From: Snuella sedimenti
GTDB taxonomy: Bacteria; Bacteroidota; Bacteroidia; Flavobacteriales; Flavobacteriaceae
Assembly: GCF_016428595.1 (NCBI RefSeq)
Contig: NZ_JAELVQ010000002.1
Coordinates: forward strand, 352,628 to 416,627
Length of the DNA: 64,000 nt
Reading direction: 5' to 3'
The position numbers and the translations under genes were made by a program. Positions 18,752 to 29,500 of this stretch are shown here, piece by piece. How positions within the stretch are numbered: position 1 is the stretch's first letter; the number at the start of each line of letters is the position of its first letter. Below the pieces are notes generated by a model. That model was given only the letters and a program-made list of their open reading frames with translations. It did no database searches and had not been told where the DNA came from.

Positions 18752-19376
18752 AATCAGTTAATATTTAGGGCGTTGCACAACATATTAAGTCGTCTATATT
18801 TTTTTCAAAAAGACAACAAAATCTTTAGTTTAATGTGCTATTAACCAGTTCTATGAGGGAATGTGTAAAATTAAGGCTACCGTCTACGTGTAGCAAAAAT
18901 ACTCGTTGAAATACCTTTTTATTCTTTTGTAGGGGCATAAAATTTTACTTTAGAATTAATTAACATCTGTTTATGGATAAAGGCTTATTTGTTAATGGTG
19001 TTTGTTTTTGGTTAAATGGCTAATAAGTTTATCTATATACGGGACGAATATAATACAAAAAAATTAAAAATCATCCATGAAATGTATAAAAAATACGATG
19101 AAATACATTTTTACTAAGTGTTTGTATGGGTAATCCGTTGAATAATAGTGCATTTTTCGCTAGAATGAGTTTGTTGCTTTTTAAGGGCGAGATTGGCTTG
19201 CTCTGAGGTAACTGGATTGTTTTGTTTTGGTAAGTGCTGTGGTGCCCTTACTATGCCTTTAATATGAAGTAAAGGTGAAGGAAATATGGAGGAAAGGTGA
19301 AGGAGTAGCTTTTTTGATTCGTCCTAAAATAACTATACAGGTTAATTTACTAAATCTTAGGTTAAGTTTAGGTTAA
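18752..19376. other. Intergenic region upstream of the giant gene
   Basis: 625 bases with no supported gene. It contains the long leader and promoter region of the 12005 gene, including the tandem motif at 19045-19104. Another possible -7 element on the minus strand is at 18894-18901 (TATTTTTG), which would give a shorter leader. The 19105-19376 part holds nothing I can recognise, and no terminator for the araC gene was found there. Confidence 0.5.
19045..19104 (-). promoter_or_regulatory. Promoter and tandem regulator site upstream of the giant gene
   Basis: On the minus strand TATATTCG (19045-19052) is one base off TAnnTTTG. It is followed upstream, after an A-rich stretch, by two ATGAAAT direct repeats at 19077-19083 and 19098-19104, 21 bases apart. 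The layout matches that before the paralogous gene at 10491 (-7 element to first repeat 30 versus 32 bases). The transcript would carry a leader of nearly 290 bases. Confidence 0.45.
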
Positions 19377-20264
19377 TTATTTGTGGTTTTGGTTGTTTTT
19401 GTATGTTTTTGGGGAGGTTCCCATGTATTTTTTAAATAATCTTGAAAAGTACAAGGGATCCTGGATGCCAATTTTAAAGCTTATCTCTTTAATGCTTAAA
19501 TCGGTGAAATTAAGATATTCACAGGCTTTTTGGATTTTTTTGAGATTAAAGAAATGAATTGGTGAATAACCAGTTCGTTTTTTAAATATGGTATGTAAGT
19601 ATGATGGCGAAAGTTTAAACTCTTTTGCAATGTCTTTAGATTTATACGTTTTGTTAATGTTGTTGTTTAGAAAATCGATAATGGCTCCTACGAGGTTGTC
19701 CTTATTTTGATGCGTGAAAGGGATGTCTATTTTGCTAAAGATGTAGGTGCTTATAAAGTTTAAGCTTAATATGTTTGCATATTCTAATTGGTAGTCGGTG
19801 TAATTGCTTTTTAGCAGATCGAAAATTTGATGAAATAATTTTAAGCGATGGTCAACAAAAGGAATCGTTTCACTTTTTTCATGAGTTGTTTTATATCTTA
19901 GGTATAAGTCTTCTGCAATGGAGCCATTGAAGTGCATCCAATAAATGCTCCAGGGATCTTCGACAGATGCACTGTAGCTATGTGCCAATTGTTTTGGTAT
20001 GATAATGTATTGGTTTGGGAAGATTTCTATTTTTTCCTTTTCAACTGTAATCCACCCGCGACCTTCTGTACAATAGATAAAAATATAGTCCCCATGGTTT
20101 TTTTTGCGTTTTCTAAAGTGGTGGTGTGCTTTGGGGAAATAACCAAGATCTGTAACGTAGAAATTGCCCGATATAGGGTTGTTTTTAACCCTGTTTTTTA
20201 TAGCATCTGGGAGGACAATCATTTTTTGTCCTAAAAAACCCTCTTTTAAAGTGTATTCGTCCAT
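19377..20264 (-). CDS. AraC family transcriptional regulator with cupin sensor domain
   Basis: 295 residues. The N-terminal part (about 20-150) is an AraC-type cupin ligand-binding domain: 'HHHFRKRKKNHGDYIFIYCTEGRGWITVEKEKIEIFPNQYIIIPKQLAHSY' has the usual His and Gly pattern (here given with its two halves joined as in the protein). The C-terminal 100 residues hold two helix-turn-helix units, 'KSKDIAKEFKLSPSYLHTIFKKRTG' and 'SIKEISFKIGIQDPLYFSRLFKKYMG'. This type usually senses a sugar in the cytoplasm and activates neighbouring catabolic genes. It is transcribed divergently from the sugar transporter at 20739, so it is the likely regulator of the sulfatase/GH2 island. Confidence 0.9.
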   Translation of the reverse strand: MDEYTLKEGFLGQKMIVLPDAIKNRVKNNPISGNFYVTDLGYFPKAHHHFRKRKKNHGDYIFIYCTEGRGWITVEKEKIEIFPNQYIIIPKQLAHSYSASVEDPWSIYWMHFNGSIAEDLYLRYKTTHEKSETIPFVDHRLKLFHQIFDLLKSNYTDYQLEYANILSLNFISTYIFSKIDIPFTHQNKDNLVGAIIDFLNNNINKTYKSKDIAKEFKLSPSYLHTIFKKRTGYSPIHFFNLKKIQKACEYLNFTDLSIKEISFKIGIQDPLYFSRLFKKYMGTSPKTYKNNQNHK

Positions 20265-20738
20265 GTTTGTTGGTAGTATGTGATTTGGCTGTTTTATAGT
20301 GATAATAGCTTCGTTTTAAATTGACTTTTATTTTATTTGAACAAAGTGTTGATTTTTTGAGTTATTGTTGAGAATGTGTTAAAAGTAAGGAGTTTAGGTG
20401 TTTGATTGTCAATTTGTGTTTGTCAAAAATAAGATATCTATTTTAAGTTTAAAAAAACTGTACAAATATAAATGGGTTTAATGTATATGTTGTTTGTTAA
20501 TCTTATATATTAAAAATAGCCTTGTTTTAGTAGTGTATCAAAGGTTTTGTTTGGTGTTTTTAATGTTGTTTAATGCATATGTGTTGCATTCAAGCACTTT
20601 GGTTTTGAATAAAATAATATTGTCCATGTATATGCTTGTATTTGTCTATGTTTTTAATGGAAAAATAGGATTAATTTGGCTGAAACTTTTGAGTGATAAA
20701 AAAATCGAGTTGACTTCAATAACTATATAACTGAATAT
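20265..20738. other. Divergent control region between araC-type gene and glycan island
   Basis: 474 bases, very AT-rich, TG-rich on the plus strand. It should hold both divergent promoters and the AraC sites. I find no clean TAnnTTTG element or inverted repeat. A 78-codon open frame at 20494-20730 has low-complexity hydrophobic composition and is judged spurious. Confidence 0.4.
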
Positions 20739-22136
20739 ATGAATACGGTAAAATTTAATTTCAAATATATATTGTCTATAGCTTTTGTATCGGCTATGGG
20801 AGGTTTGCTATTTGGGTACGATTGGGTTGTTATCGGTGGCGCTAAGCCATTTTATGAGCTCTACTTTGATATAGCTAATGCACCCGCAATGCAAGGTTGG
20901 GCGATGAGCAGTGCGCTTATAGGTTGTATTTTTGGCGCTGTGTTATCAGGATTTATTGCCGATAGATTAGGTCGAAAAAAATCTTTAATACTAGCCGCAT
21001 TGTTATTTATTATATCTGCTTTTGGAACGGGCTATGCAAATGCATTTACACCATTTATTTGGTATCGTTTAATAGGTGGTTTAGGTATTGGTTTGGCGTC
21101 TACATTGTCTCCTATGTATATAGCAGAAATTGCACCGGCAAAGTTTAGGGGGCGTTTTGTGGCTATTAATCAGTTAACTATTGTTATAGGGATTCTGGCT
21201 GCTCAAATTATTAATTGGTTGATAGCCGAACCTATAGCCGATTCGTTGGATGCTGAACAAATATTAGTATCATGGAATGGCCAAATGGGGTGGCGAATTA
21301 TGTTTTGGGCAGAGTTGGTGCCAGCGGGAATGTTCTTTTTGTTTATGTTTTTAGTGCCAGAAAGTCCACGTTTTTTGGTTAAAATAAATAAGGTGGATAG
21401 GGCAGGTTTTATTTTAAATAAAATTGGAGGTGTGGCCTATGCTAAAAATGAAATGTTGAATATTCAACAGTCGTTTCAAAATGTAGCTGAAAAGCATATT
21501 TCTTTAGCAGAGCTTAAAAATCCTAAGGTATTACCTATTTTAATTATAGGAGTTGTCCTAGCTATATTTCAGCAATGGTGCGGAATCAATGTTATTTTTA
21601 ACTACGCTCAGGAAATTTTTACCGCAGCAGGTTATAGTGTTGGGGATATGTTGTTCAATATCGTTATTACCGGAAGTGTTAATTTAATATTCACTTTTGT
21701 GGCCATGCGAACTGTTGATAGTTGGGGGCGTCGTAAGTTAATGTTATTTGGAGCTCTTGGATTGGCTGTAGTATATGCTGTTTTGGGCGCTGCTTATTAT
21801 TTTGAATTTAAAGGCTGGCCCGTATTGGTTTTGGTGATTACGTCCATAGCTATATATTCCATGTCCCTTGCGCCCATTACCTGGGTGGTGCTTTCAGAAA
21901 TATTTCCTAATAGATTACGTGGGGTTGCTATGGCAATTGCAACATTTTCTCTTTGGGTAGCTTCCTTTATCCTCACGTTTACATTTCCTATTTTGAATGA
22001 GTTATTAGGTTCCTATGGTACTTTTTGGGTCTATAGTTTAATATGTGTACTCGGGTTTTTATTCATAAAACAACGTTTGCCGGAAACCAAAGGAAAGAGT
22101 TTGGAAGAAATTGAAGTAGAATTAACCGAAAAATAG
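20739..22136 (+). CDS. Sugar porter MFS transporter
   Basis: 465 residues, 12 predicted membrane helices, major facilitator superfamily sugar porter type (XylE/GalP/GLUT-like). Signatures: 'SAMGGLLFGYDWVVIGG' in helix 1, 'ADRLGRKKSL' between helices 2 and 3, 'RLIGGLGIGLASTLSPMYIAEIAPAKFRGRF', 'VPESPRFLV' after helix 6, 'QQWCGINVIFNYAQEIF' in helix 7, 'DSWGRRKL' and the C-terminal 'PETKGKSLEE'. The glutamines and asparagine of helix 7 bind hexoses in characterised members. It should import a monosaccharide or small glycoside across the inner membrane by proton symport. First gene of an apparent operon with the sulfatase only 8 bases downstream; divergent from the AraC regulator. Confidence 0.93.
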   Translation: MNTVKFNFKYILSIAFVSAMGGLLFGYDWVVIGGAKPFYELYFDIANAPAMQGWAMSSALIGCIFGAVLSGFIADRLGRKKSLILAALLFIISAFGTGYANAFTPFIWYRLIGGLGIGLASTLSPMYIAEIAPAKFRGRFVAINQLTIVIGILAAQIINWLIAEPIADSLDAEQILVSWNGQMGWRIMFWAELVPAGMFFLFMFLVPESPRFLVKINKVDRAGFILNKIGGVAYAKNEMLNIQQSFQNVAEKHISLAELKNPKVLPILIIGVVLAIFQQWCGINVIFNYAQEIFTAAGYSVGDMLFNIVITGSVNLIFTFVAMRTVDSWGRRKLMLFGALGLAVVYAVLGAAYYFEFKGWPVLVLVITSIAIYSMSLAPITWVVLSEIFPNRLRGVAMAIATFSLWVASFILTFTFPILNELLGSYGTFWVYSLICVLGFLFIKQRLPETKGKSLEEIEVELTEK

Positions 22137-22144
22137 TATTCATT

Positions 22145-23590
22145 ATGTTGCTTAGAATAGTCTTCTTTACGATTGGGATCCATATGCTACTATCTTGTCA
22201 AGAAGTAGAATATATGGAAGAGAAACCTAACATACTTCTTATTATCACAGATGATCAGGGCTATGCAGATTATAGTGCTTATGGAGGTGCACCAGATGCT
22301 ATTACGCCTAATATGGATAAAATTACAGAAAATGGTGTGCGTTTTACTAATGGTTATGCAACGGCTCCAGTTTGTAATGCTTCGCGTCAAGGGATTATAA
22401 CAGGAAGTTATCAAGAACGTTGGGAAACTTTTTACTATGGGGGAAAGATATTTCCTGATTCTGTTAAAACAATACCTGAGTTTTTAAAGAATGAAGGATA
22501 TCGAACAGTAAAAATAGGAAAAACTCATTATGCGGATATATTGGATAACAATGTAAAAATTGAAGATCCGTTGACATATCGTGAGTTTCCATTGAATCAT
22601 GGCTACGAGGAGTTTTTGGGGTTCTGCGCACATCGCCACGATTATTTTAAATTAAAAGCAACTGATGATTGGGTGGAAAACCCTGACGATGACAGGATGT
22701 CCCAGTTTGGGCCTTTGTGGCGAAACAGGACTAAAGAGGATTTTGAAGGTTATACTACCGATATTTTTGGAGATGAAGCGGTAAAGCAAATAGGAAAAAA
22801 AGACGACAGGCCATTTTTTATGGAATTGTCATTTAACGCCGTTCATCACCCTATATATCAAGCGCCAGATAAATATTTGGAGCGTTTTGGTATTGAAAAG
22901 TTTCCTGAGTGGAATCCTGAAGAAGAACCGTTTTTAGATTACCATGCCCGTACCTGTTGGCTACAGGAAGTGGACCCTAATGGCCGCAAGCGGTACTTGG
23001 CTAACTTGGCCTGTTTGGATGATAACATAGGTAAGGTGTTGGAGGCTTTAAAAAGAACAGGAAAATGGAATAATACCCTTATCTTTTTTATATCTGATAA
23101 TGGGGGCTCTCAAAATACTTATGCGAATAACGGCATATTGAATGGTCATAAATATATTTTACGCGAAGGCGGGATTCGCACCCCGTTTACCATGAGTTGG
23201 CCGCAAAAGATAAAGAAAGCTAAGGTTATTGATGCACCTGTTTCCCACATGGATATACTGCCAACGTGTTTAACGGCAATAGCTTCTAAAACACGAGGTA
23301 AATTGAAATTAGATGGAAAGAACCTTTTAGGTTTAATAAACAATCCAAAAAGTAAGCATCATCAAAATTTGGTTTGGGATACAGGCAAAGAATGGGCTGT
23401 TCGAAAAGGTCAGTGGAAGTTGCATGTTGTAAAACAGGACAATCATTTTAGAACCATTCATTTAGATGCCGGTACTTACCTGTATAATTTGGAAACTGAT
23501 CCGGGAGAGCAGAATAACTTAAGTGATAAATACCCAGAAATAGTTGAGGAGATGACCGCTGTTTATGAGGTGTGGAAAAAGAGTTTGTAA
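22145..23590 (+). CDS. Formylglycine-dependent sulfatase, lipoprotein
   Basis: 481 residues of the S1 (type I) arylsulfatase family, which removes sulfate esters from glycans. Cys77 in 'PVCNASRQGIITG' fits C-x-[AP]-S-R and would be oxidised to formylglycine by a maturase encoded elsewhere. Asp36 and Asp37 ('IITDDQGY') and Asp-Asn near residue 318 ('FFISDNGGSQ') bind the metal. The N-terminus ends in a lipobox, LLSC with Cys18, so the enzyme should be a lipoprotein in the periplasm or on the cell surface. Other segments are 'TVKIGKTHY' and 'HHPIYQAPDKYLERF'. It sits between the sugar transporter (8 bases) and a GH2 enzyme (34 bases). This points to a sulfated glycan or glycoside substrate; the exact sulfated position cannot be read from sequence alone. 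Confidence 0.93.
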   Translation: MLLRIVFFTIGIHMLLSCQEVEYMEEKPNILLIITDDQGYADYSAYGGAPDAITPNMDKITENGVRFTNGYATAPVCNASRQGIITGSYQERWETFYYGGKIFPDSVKTIPEFLKNEGYRTVKIGKTHYADILDNNVKIEDPLTYREFPLNHGYEEFLGFCAHRHDYFKLKATDDWVENPDDDRMSQFGPLWRNRTKEDFEGYTTDIFGDEAVKQIGKKDDRPFFMELSFNAVHHPIYQAPDKYLERFGIEKFPEWNPEEEPFLDYHARTCWLQEVDPNGRKRYLANLACLDDNIGKVLEALKRTGKWNNTLIFFISDNGGSQNTYANNGILNGHKYILREGGIRTPFTMSWPQKIKKAKVIDAPVSHMDILPTCLTAIASKTRGKLKLDGKNLLGLINNPKSKHHQNLVWDTGKEWAVRKGQWKLHVVKQDNHFRTIHLDAGTYLYNLETDPGEQNNLSDKYPEIVEEMTAVYEVWKKSL

Positions 23591-23624
23591 AAGTAATTCA
23601 CAACAATAGCTTAAAAATAATATT

Positions 23625-26462
23625 ATGAGAATTTTGACGCAAACCGTTATGGTTATGTTGGGCGTATGCTTGTTTTCGTGTGTAAATGGTGATGTTGAGT
23701 CATTGGATATGTCTGGAGAATGGCATTTTAAAATGGATTCGTTAGATGTAGGTGTTTCTGAAAAATGGTATGTACAGGTATTTGAAGATGTAGTTATGTT
23801 ACCTGGATCTATGGCTGAAAACGGTAAGGGGGACAAGGTTTCTGTAAATACAAAGTGGACAGGGCAAATAGTTGATAGTGCTTGGTTTAAGTCCAGTAAA
23901 TATGCTGCATACCGAAAACCAGGAAATGTTAAGATACCTTTTTGGCTGCAACCAGAAATACATTATGTAGGGGCTGCATGGTATCAAAAACAAATTGTAG
24001 TTCCATCTGAATGGCAGGACAAGGTTGTAGAGTTGAGATTGGAGCGTCCTCATTGGGAAACCCAGGTATGGGTTGATGGTAATTATGTTGGTAAGCAGAA
24101 TAGCTTGGGTACGCCGCATGTATACCGATTAACAGATTTAAAGCCTGGGAAGTATATTGTATCTATTCGTATTGATAATAGTATTCACGATATTGACCCT
24201 GGGTTAAATTCGCATAGTATTACAGATCATACGCAGAGTAATTGGAATGGAATTGCAGGAACAATACAATTAACAAAGCGGGGTAAGTTGTTCTTGGATA
24301 ACGTTAGGGTATATCCAGACGTTGTAAACAAGATGATAAAAGTTGCTGCAAGAATCAATAACTATACAGGCGATTCTAAAAAATGTAAACTTAAGTTGGA
24401 GGTAAAAGAATCGGCCGACCAAATGAAGTCACTTGGTGTAATAAGTAAGGAAGTAACCATAGATACAGTTGGTCAATTTGAAATAGATTATCTCATGGGG
24501 GATAAGCCATTACTATGGGATGAGTTTACCCCGAATTTATATACAATGGATCTTAGTTTGCAATCTCCATTAGGAACGGATACAGAGCAAGTGACTTTTG
24601 GAATGCGTGAATTTAAAGTAGATGGTACTCGTTTTGCAATCAATGGAAGACCTGTTTTCTTAAGGGGGACATTGGAATGTGCCATTTTTCCTAAAACTGG
24701 GTATCCGGCTACAGATGTAGAAACTTGGAAACGGATTTTGAACGTTTGCAAAGCGCATGGGTTGAATCATATGCGTTTTCATTCTTGGTGTCCGCCAGAA
24801 GCAGCTTTTGAAGCTGCAGATCAATTGGGGGTTTATTTGCAGGTGGAGGTGTCCAGTTGGGCTAATGTGAGTTCATCGATAGGTAATGGTTTGCCAATAG
24901 ACAAGTGGTTGTATAGGGAAGCTGAATGTATCTTGGACGCATATGGTAATCACCCTTCTTTTGTTATGATGGCTTATGGTAATGAGCCTGGAGGTAAAAA
25001 TCAAAAAGCATATTTAAGTGAATTTGTTTCTCATTTTAAGGATTTGGATAATCGTAGAGTTTATACTGGTGGTGCAGGTTGGCCCTATATAGAAAATCAA
25101 GATTATTATAATAATGCAGCACCTCGTATTCAAGGATGGGGAGCGGGATTAAGGAGTGTGATTAATAGCAGACCTCCTGAAACTGTATTTGACTACAACG
25201 ACATTATTAATAAAACGCCCATGCCATATGTAAGTCATGAAATAGGGCAGTGGTGTGCTTATCCTAACTTTAAAGAAATTCAAAAATATACAGGTGTATT
25301 AAAAGCCAAAAACTTTGAAATATTTAAAGAGACTTTGGAGGAAAACCATATGGGACATCTGGCTGATAGTTTTTTGTTGGCTTCGGGGAAACTACAAGCC
25401 TTGTGTTATAAAGCAGATATAGAAGCTGCTTTGCGAACCAGGAATTTTGCGGGATTTCAGTTGTTGGACTTACACGATTTTCCAGGACAAGGTACGGCTT
25501 TGGTTGGTGTTTTGGATGCTTTTTGGGAGGAAAAAGGGTATATAACACCAGAGGAATACAGTCGCTTTTGTAATGAAACGGTGCCTCTTGCTCGTTTAGA
25601 AAAGCGTGTTTTTAATAATCATGAAATTTTTACAGCCCTCATCGAAATAGCTCATTTTGGTAGTGATGCATTAAACAATCCAAAAGTTACTTGGGAGCTT
25701 TCCAATATGGAACGTGTTGTTTCTGAAGGGGATTTTCAAATAACCAACATCCCGATAGGAAATGGTTTTAAGTTAGGGACGGTAGAAGTTGACTTAAAAG
25801 GAATAAAAAGTCCTCAGAAACTGACGTTAACGGTTCGTGTGGAAGGCTTTTTTAATAGTTGGGATGTTTGGGTCTATCCGTTAGAATTAGAGGAAATAGA
25901 GAGTACAGAGACTATGAGAATGGTTAAAGGTTTGGATGCAGGGACGCTTGAATATTTAATAAATGGCGGTAAGGTTTTATTGAGTCCAAAACAAGGAACT
26001 ATAAAACCCGAAATGGGAGGTGCCATAGGCGTTGGATTTTCCAGTATTTTTTGGAATACAGCCTGGACCAGAGGTCAAAAGCCCCATACTTTAGGTGTTT
26101 TGTGTAATCCAGAGCATCCTTTATTGGCGGAATTTCCAACTGAATACCATTCCAATTGGCAATGGTGGGATGCTATGAGTCATTCTAACGCCATTATTTT
26201 GGATGCGTTTTCTTTAAATTTAAAACCTATAGTAAGGGTCATAGACGATTGGTTTACAAACAGGCGCTTGGCCTTAATTTTTGAAGCTAAAGTAGGTAAG
26301 GGTAAATTGTTGTTTAGTGGTATTGATCTGCATTCCGATTTGAAAGATAGGCCAGAGGCTAGGCAGTTGCTGTATAGTGTGAAAAAATATATGTTAAGCG
26401 AGCAATTTAATCCCAAAGAAGCATTGACAGCAGAAAGTGTTAGAGGTCTATTTAATAATTAA
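23625..26462 (+). CDS. Glycoside hydrolase family 2 protein, lipoprotein
   Basis: 945 residues. A lipobox LFSC ends at Cys19. The GH2 layout follows: jelly-roll sugar-binding domain (about 25-215, 'VELRLERPHWETQVWVDG'), immunoglobulin-like domain (220-328), and a TIM barrel (about 330-640) opened by 'FAINGRPVFLRGT' and 'HMRFHSWCPPEAAF'. The predicted acid/base is Glu454 in 'AYGNEPGG' and the nucleophile Glu539 in 'SHEIGQW', both present. A C-terminal beta and alpha/beta region (650-945) follows. GH2 enzymes cut beta-galactosides, beta-glucuronides, beta-mannosides and others with retention. The specificity here is not evident; the family placement rests on these motifs. It is a paralogue of the GH2 gene at 29847, with which it shares several long motifs. 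Confidence 0.88.
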   Translation: MRILTQTVMVMLGVCLFSCVNGDVESLDMSGEWHFKMDSLDVGVSEKWYVQVFEDVVMLPGSMAENGKGDKVSVNTKWTGQIVDSAWFKSSKYAAYRKPGNVKIPFWLQPEIHYVGAAWYQKQIVVPSEWQDKVVELRLERPHWETQVWVDGNYVGKQNSLGTPHVYRLTDLKPGKYIVSIRIDNSIHDIDPGLNSHSITDHTQSNWNGIAGTIQLTKRGKLFLDNVRVYPDVVNKMIKVAARINNYTGDSKKCKLKLEVKESADQMKSLGVISKEVTIDTVGQFEIDYLMGDKPLLWDEFTPNLYTMDLSLQSPLGTDTEQVTFGMREFKVDGTRFAINGRPVFLRGTLECAIFPKTGYPATDVETWKRILNVCKAHGLNHMRFHSWCPPEAAFEAADQLGVYLQVEVSSWANVSSSIGNGLPIDKWLYREAECILDAYGNHPSFVMMAYGNEPGGKNQKAYLSEFVSHFKDLDNRRVYTGGAGWPYIENQDYYNNAAPRIQGWGAGLRSVINSRPPETVFDYNDIINKTPMPYVSHEIGQWCAYPNFKEIQKYTGVLKAKNFEIFKETLEENHMGHLADSFLLASGKLQALCYKADIEAALRTRNFAGFQLLDLHDFPGQGTALVGVLDAFWEEKGYITPEEYSRFCNETVPLARLEKRVFNNHEIFTALIEIAHFGSDALNNPKVTWELSNMERVVSEGDFQITNIPIGNGFKLGTVEVDLKGIKSPQKLTLTVRVEGFFNSWDVWVYPLELEEIESTETMRMVKGLDAGTLEYLINGGKVLLSPKQGTIKPEMGGAIGVGFSSIFWNTAWTRGQKPHTLGVLCNPEHPLLAEFPTEYHSNWQWWDAMSHSNAIILDAFSLNLKPIVRVIDDWFTNRRLALIFEAKVGKGKLLFSGIDLHSDLKDRPEARQLLYSVKKYMLSEQFNPKEALTAESVRGLFNN

Positions 26463-26510
26463 AGGTACTGCATAAATATAAAATCAAGAATAAATTAACG
26501 TAATTAGAAA

Positions 26511-29500
26511 ATGAGCGAAGTAAAGGCTTGGAAAGACAAGGTTGTGATACCAACCTATGAAGTTGGTAAACCTGAAAAGTATCCCGTATTTCTCGATAAG
26601 CGTGTGTATCAGGCCAGTAGTGGTGTGGTATACCCGCACCCTGTAATCGAATCGATAAGTGATGAAAAGACAGATAAGGAATGGGACGTTGTTTTTATTG
26701 AAAATGAGTATGTGAAAATTATGGTGATCCCTGGTTTGGGAGGGCGCATCCAGATGGCTTATGATAAAATAAGAGAACGCCATTTTGTGTACTACAATCA
26801 GGTTATTAAGCCTGCGTTGGTAGGGTTGACTGGCCCTTGGATTTCTGGAGGTATCGAATTTAATTGGCCACAGCACCACCGTCCGAGTACTTACGATCCA
26901 ACTGATTTTTATATTGAAGAAAATGAAGATGGCAGTAAAACTATTTGGGTTAGTGAGGTAGAGCGCATGTTTAGAACAAAAGGTATGGCTGGTTTCACCT
27001 TGTATCCTGATAAGGCTTATTTAGAGATAAAGGCTCAGTTATACAATCGTACACCGCATCCGCAAACCTTTTTGTGGTGGGCCAATCCGGCGGTTGCTGT
27101 AAACGATCATTACCAATCGGTGTTCCCGCCCGATGTGAATGCTGTTTTCGATCACGGTAAGCGTGACGTTTCAGAATTTCCTATAGCCAAGGGCGAATAT
27201 TATAAAGTTGATTATAGTCCCGGAACTGATATTTCACGCTATAAAAATATCCCAGTGCCAACTTCTTATATGGCGATTACATCCGACTATGATTTTGTTG
27301 GTGGCTACGAAAAAGATACCAAAGGCGGTTTGTTACATGTGGCCGATCACCACATATCACCAGGCAAAAAGCAGTGGACATGGGGTAACGGGGATTTTGG
27401 AAGAGCATGGGATAGAAATTTAACCGACGAAGACGGTCCTTATATAGAGTTAATGTGTGGTGTGTATACCGATAATCAACCAGATTTTTCCTGGATGCAC
27501 CCTTACGAAGAAAAAAGCTTTAAACAGTATTTCATGCCCTACTACAATGTTGGTGTTGTAAAGAATGCGACCAAAGAAGCCTTGTTGAATCTAGAAGTTG
27601 AAAGCGGACAAGCTATACTAAAGATTCATGTAACGGCGGTTTATAACAATTGTAAAGTAGTGCTTAAAACGCCTAAAGTATTATTTTTTGAGGAAATAAA
27701 GAACTTAAGTCCAGAACAAGGGTTTGAAAAAGTCATTCCTATTGAAGATACCAAATACGAAGATTTAATAGCAACACTAACAGATGCAAAAGGAAACGTT
27801 TTGGTGTCTTGGTCACCTGAGATGGCAAAGGGTAATGAGATTCCCGAGCCGGCTAAAGCAGCTAAACAACCAGATGAGATAGAAAGTATCGAACAGTTGT
27901 ATTTAAGAGGGCTGCATTTGGAACAATACCGACATGCTACTTACGATCCTACGGCATATTATTTGGAAGCCCTTTCTCGTGAACCCGGCGACGTACGTTG
28001 TAATAATGCTATGGGACTTTGGTATTTAAAGCGTGCTAAGTTTAAAGAGGCTTTGGTTTATTTTGATAAAGCTATTGAAACATTAACAGAACGAAACCCT
28101 AATCCGTACGATGGCGAACCGTATTTTAATCGTGGTTTAGCACTTAATTTCCTTGATAGAAAGGACGAAGCGTATGCAGCCTTTTTTAAAGCCTGTTGGA
28201 ATGCCGCTTGGCAAGATGCAGGGTACTTTAATTTGGCTCAAATAGATTGTTGTAAGGGAAATGACGGTAAAGCTTTGGAATTGGTTAATAGGGCACTCAT
28301 CAAAAATTGGCATAATCACAAAGCCCGCCACCTAAAGGTTATCTTGTTAAGAAAATTGGGCAATGTTCAAGAAGCCAATAGGTTAGTTGAAGACTCTTTA
28401 GCAATTGATAATTTTAATTTTGGGGTACTTTATGAGAAGCATTTGTTGAGTCGTAGTCAAGATGATTTATTGCATTTAAAAAACTTATTACGTGATAATC
28501 CACATAATTATATCGAGTTTTCTTTGGATTATGCACAGGCCGGTCAGTTTGAAGAAGCCATTAGCTTATTGCAACTTCATTTAGAAGATAAAGTAGAGGT
28601 GTACCCTATGGTAAGATATTTTTTAGGCTGGTATTACGAACAAAAAGGTGAGATAGAAACAGCTAAAGCGCACTATGTAAAGGCTTCAAAAATGCCTAAT
28701 GATTATTGTTTTCCAAACCGATTGGAAGAAGTAATCGTGTTACAGGCAGCGATGAGCCAAAATCATGAGGATGCTATGGCGCCTTATTACTTGGGTAATT
28801 TTTGGTACGCTTTTAAGCAGTACGGTGAAGCTCAGAAATGCTGGGAACAATCAATTGCTTTAGATGAGGCTAATGCCATATGTCATCGTAATCTAGCCTT
28901 ATTATATTTCAATAAAACAAACGAAAAGACACGGGCACGGATGCATTTAGAGAAGGCTTTTCGGTTAGATGGTCAAGATGCCCGTTTGTTAATGGAGTTA
29001 GATCAATTGTATAAAAAATTAAACGTTTCTGTAGAAGGGCGTCTGGAACTATTGGAAGCCAATTTACAGTTAGTAAAATCTCGTGATGACCTGTATTTGG
29101 AATGGGTAACATTAAATAACTTTAAAGGTGATCATGAGGTTGCTTTAAGTCATATTCAGCAACGGCAATTCCATCCTTGGGAAGGCGGGGAAGGTAAAGT
29201 GCCTTTTCAGTATATTACAGTACATATAGAATTGGCTAAACAATGCATTGGCGAAGGGAAGTATTCAGATGCTATTGCACATTTAGAAGCCGCTCAGGTT
29301 TATCCGCATAACTTAGGGGAAGGGAAGTTGTTTGGTGCTCAGGAGAATAATATTTATTATTGGTTGGGATGTGTGTATGATAAATTAGGTGAACCTGAAA
29401 AGGCTAAGGCGTGTTGGAGAACAGCTTCTGAAGGTTTAAGCGATCCAAGTCCTGCCATGTTCTATAACGATCAGCAACCAGATACCATATTTTACCAAGG

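Noticed and set aside
20494..20730. A 78-codon open frame before the sugar porter
   Set aside because: Low-complexity hydrophobic residues typical of TG/AT-rich noncoding DNA; it fills the divergent regulatory gap and resembles no family I know.
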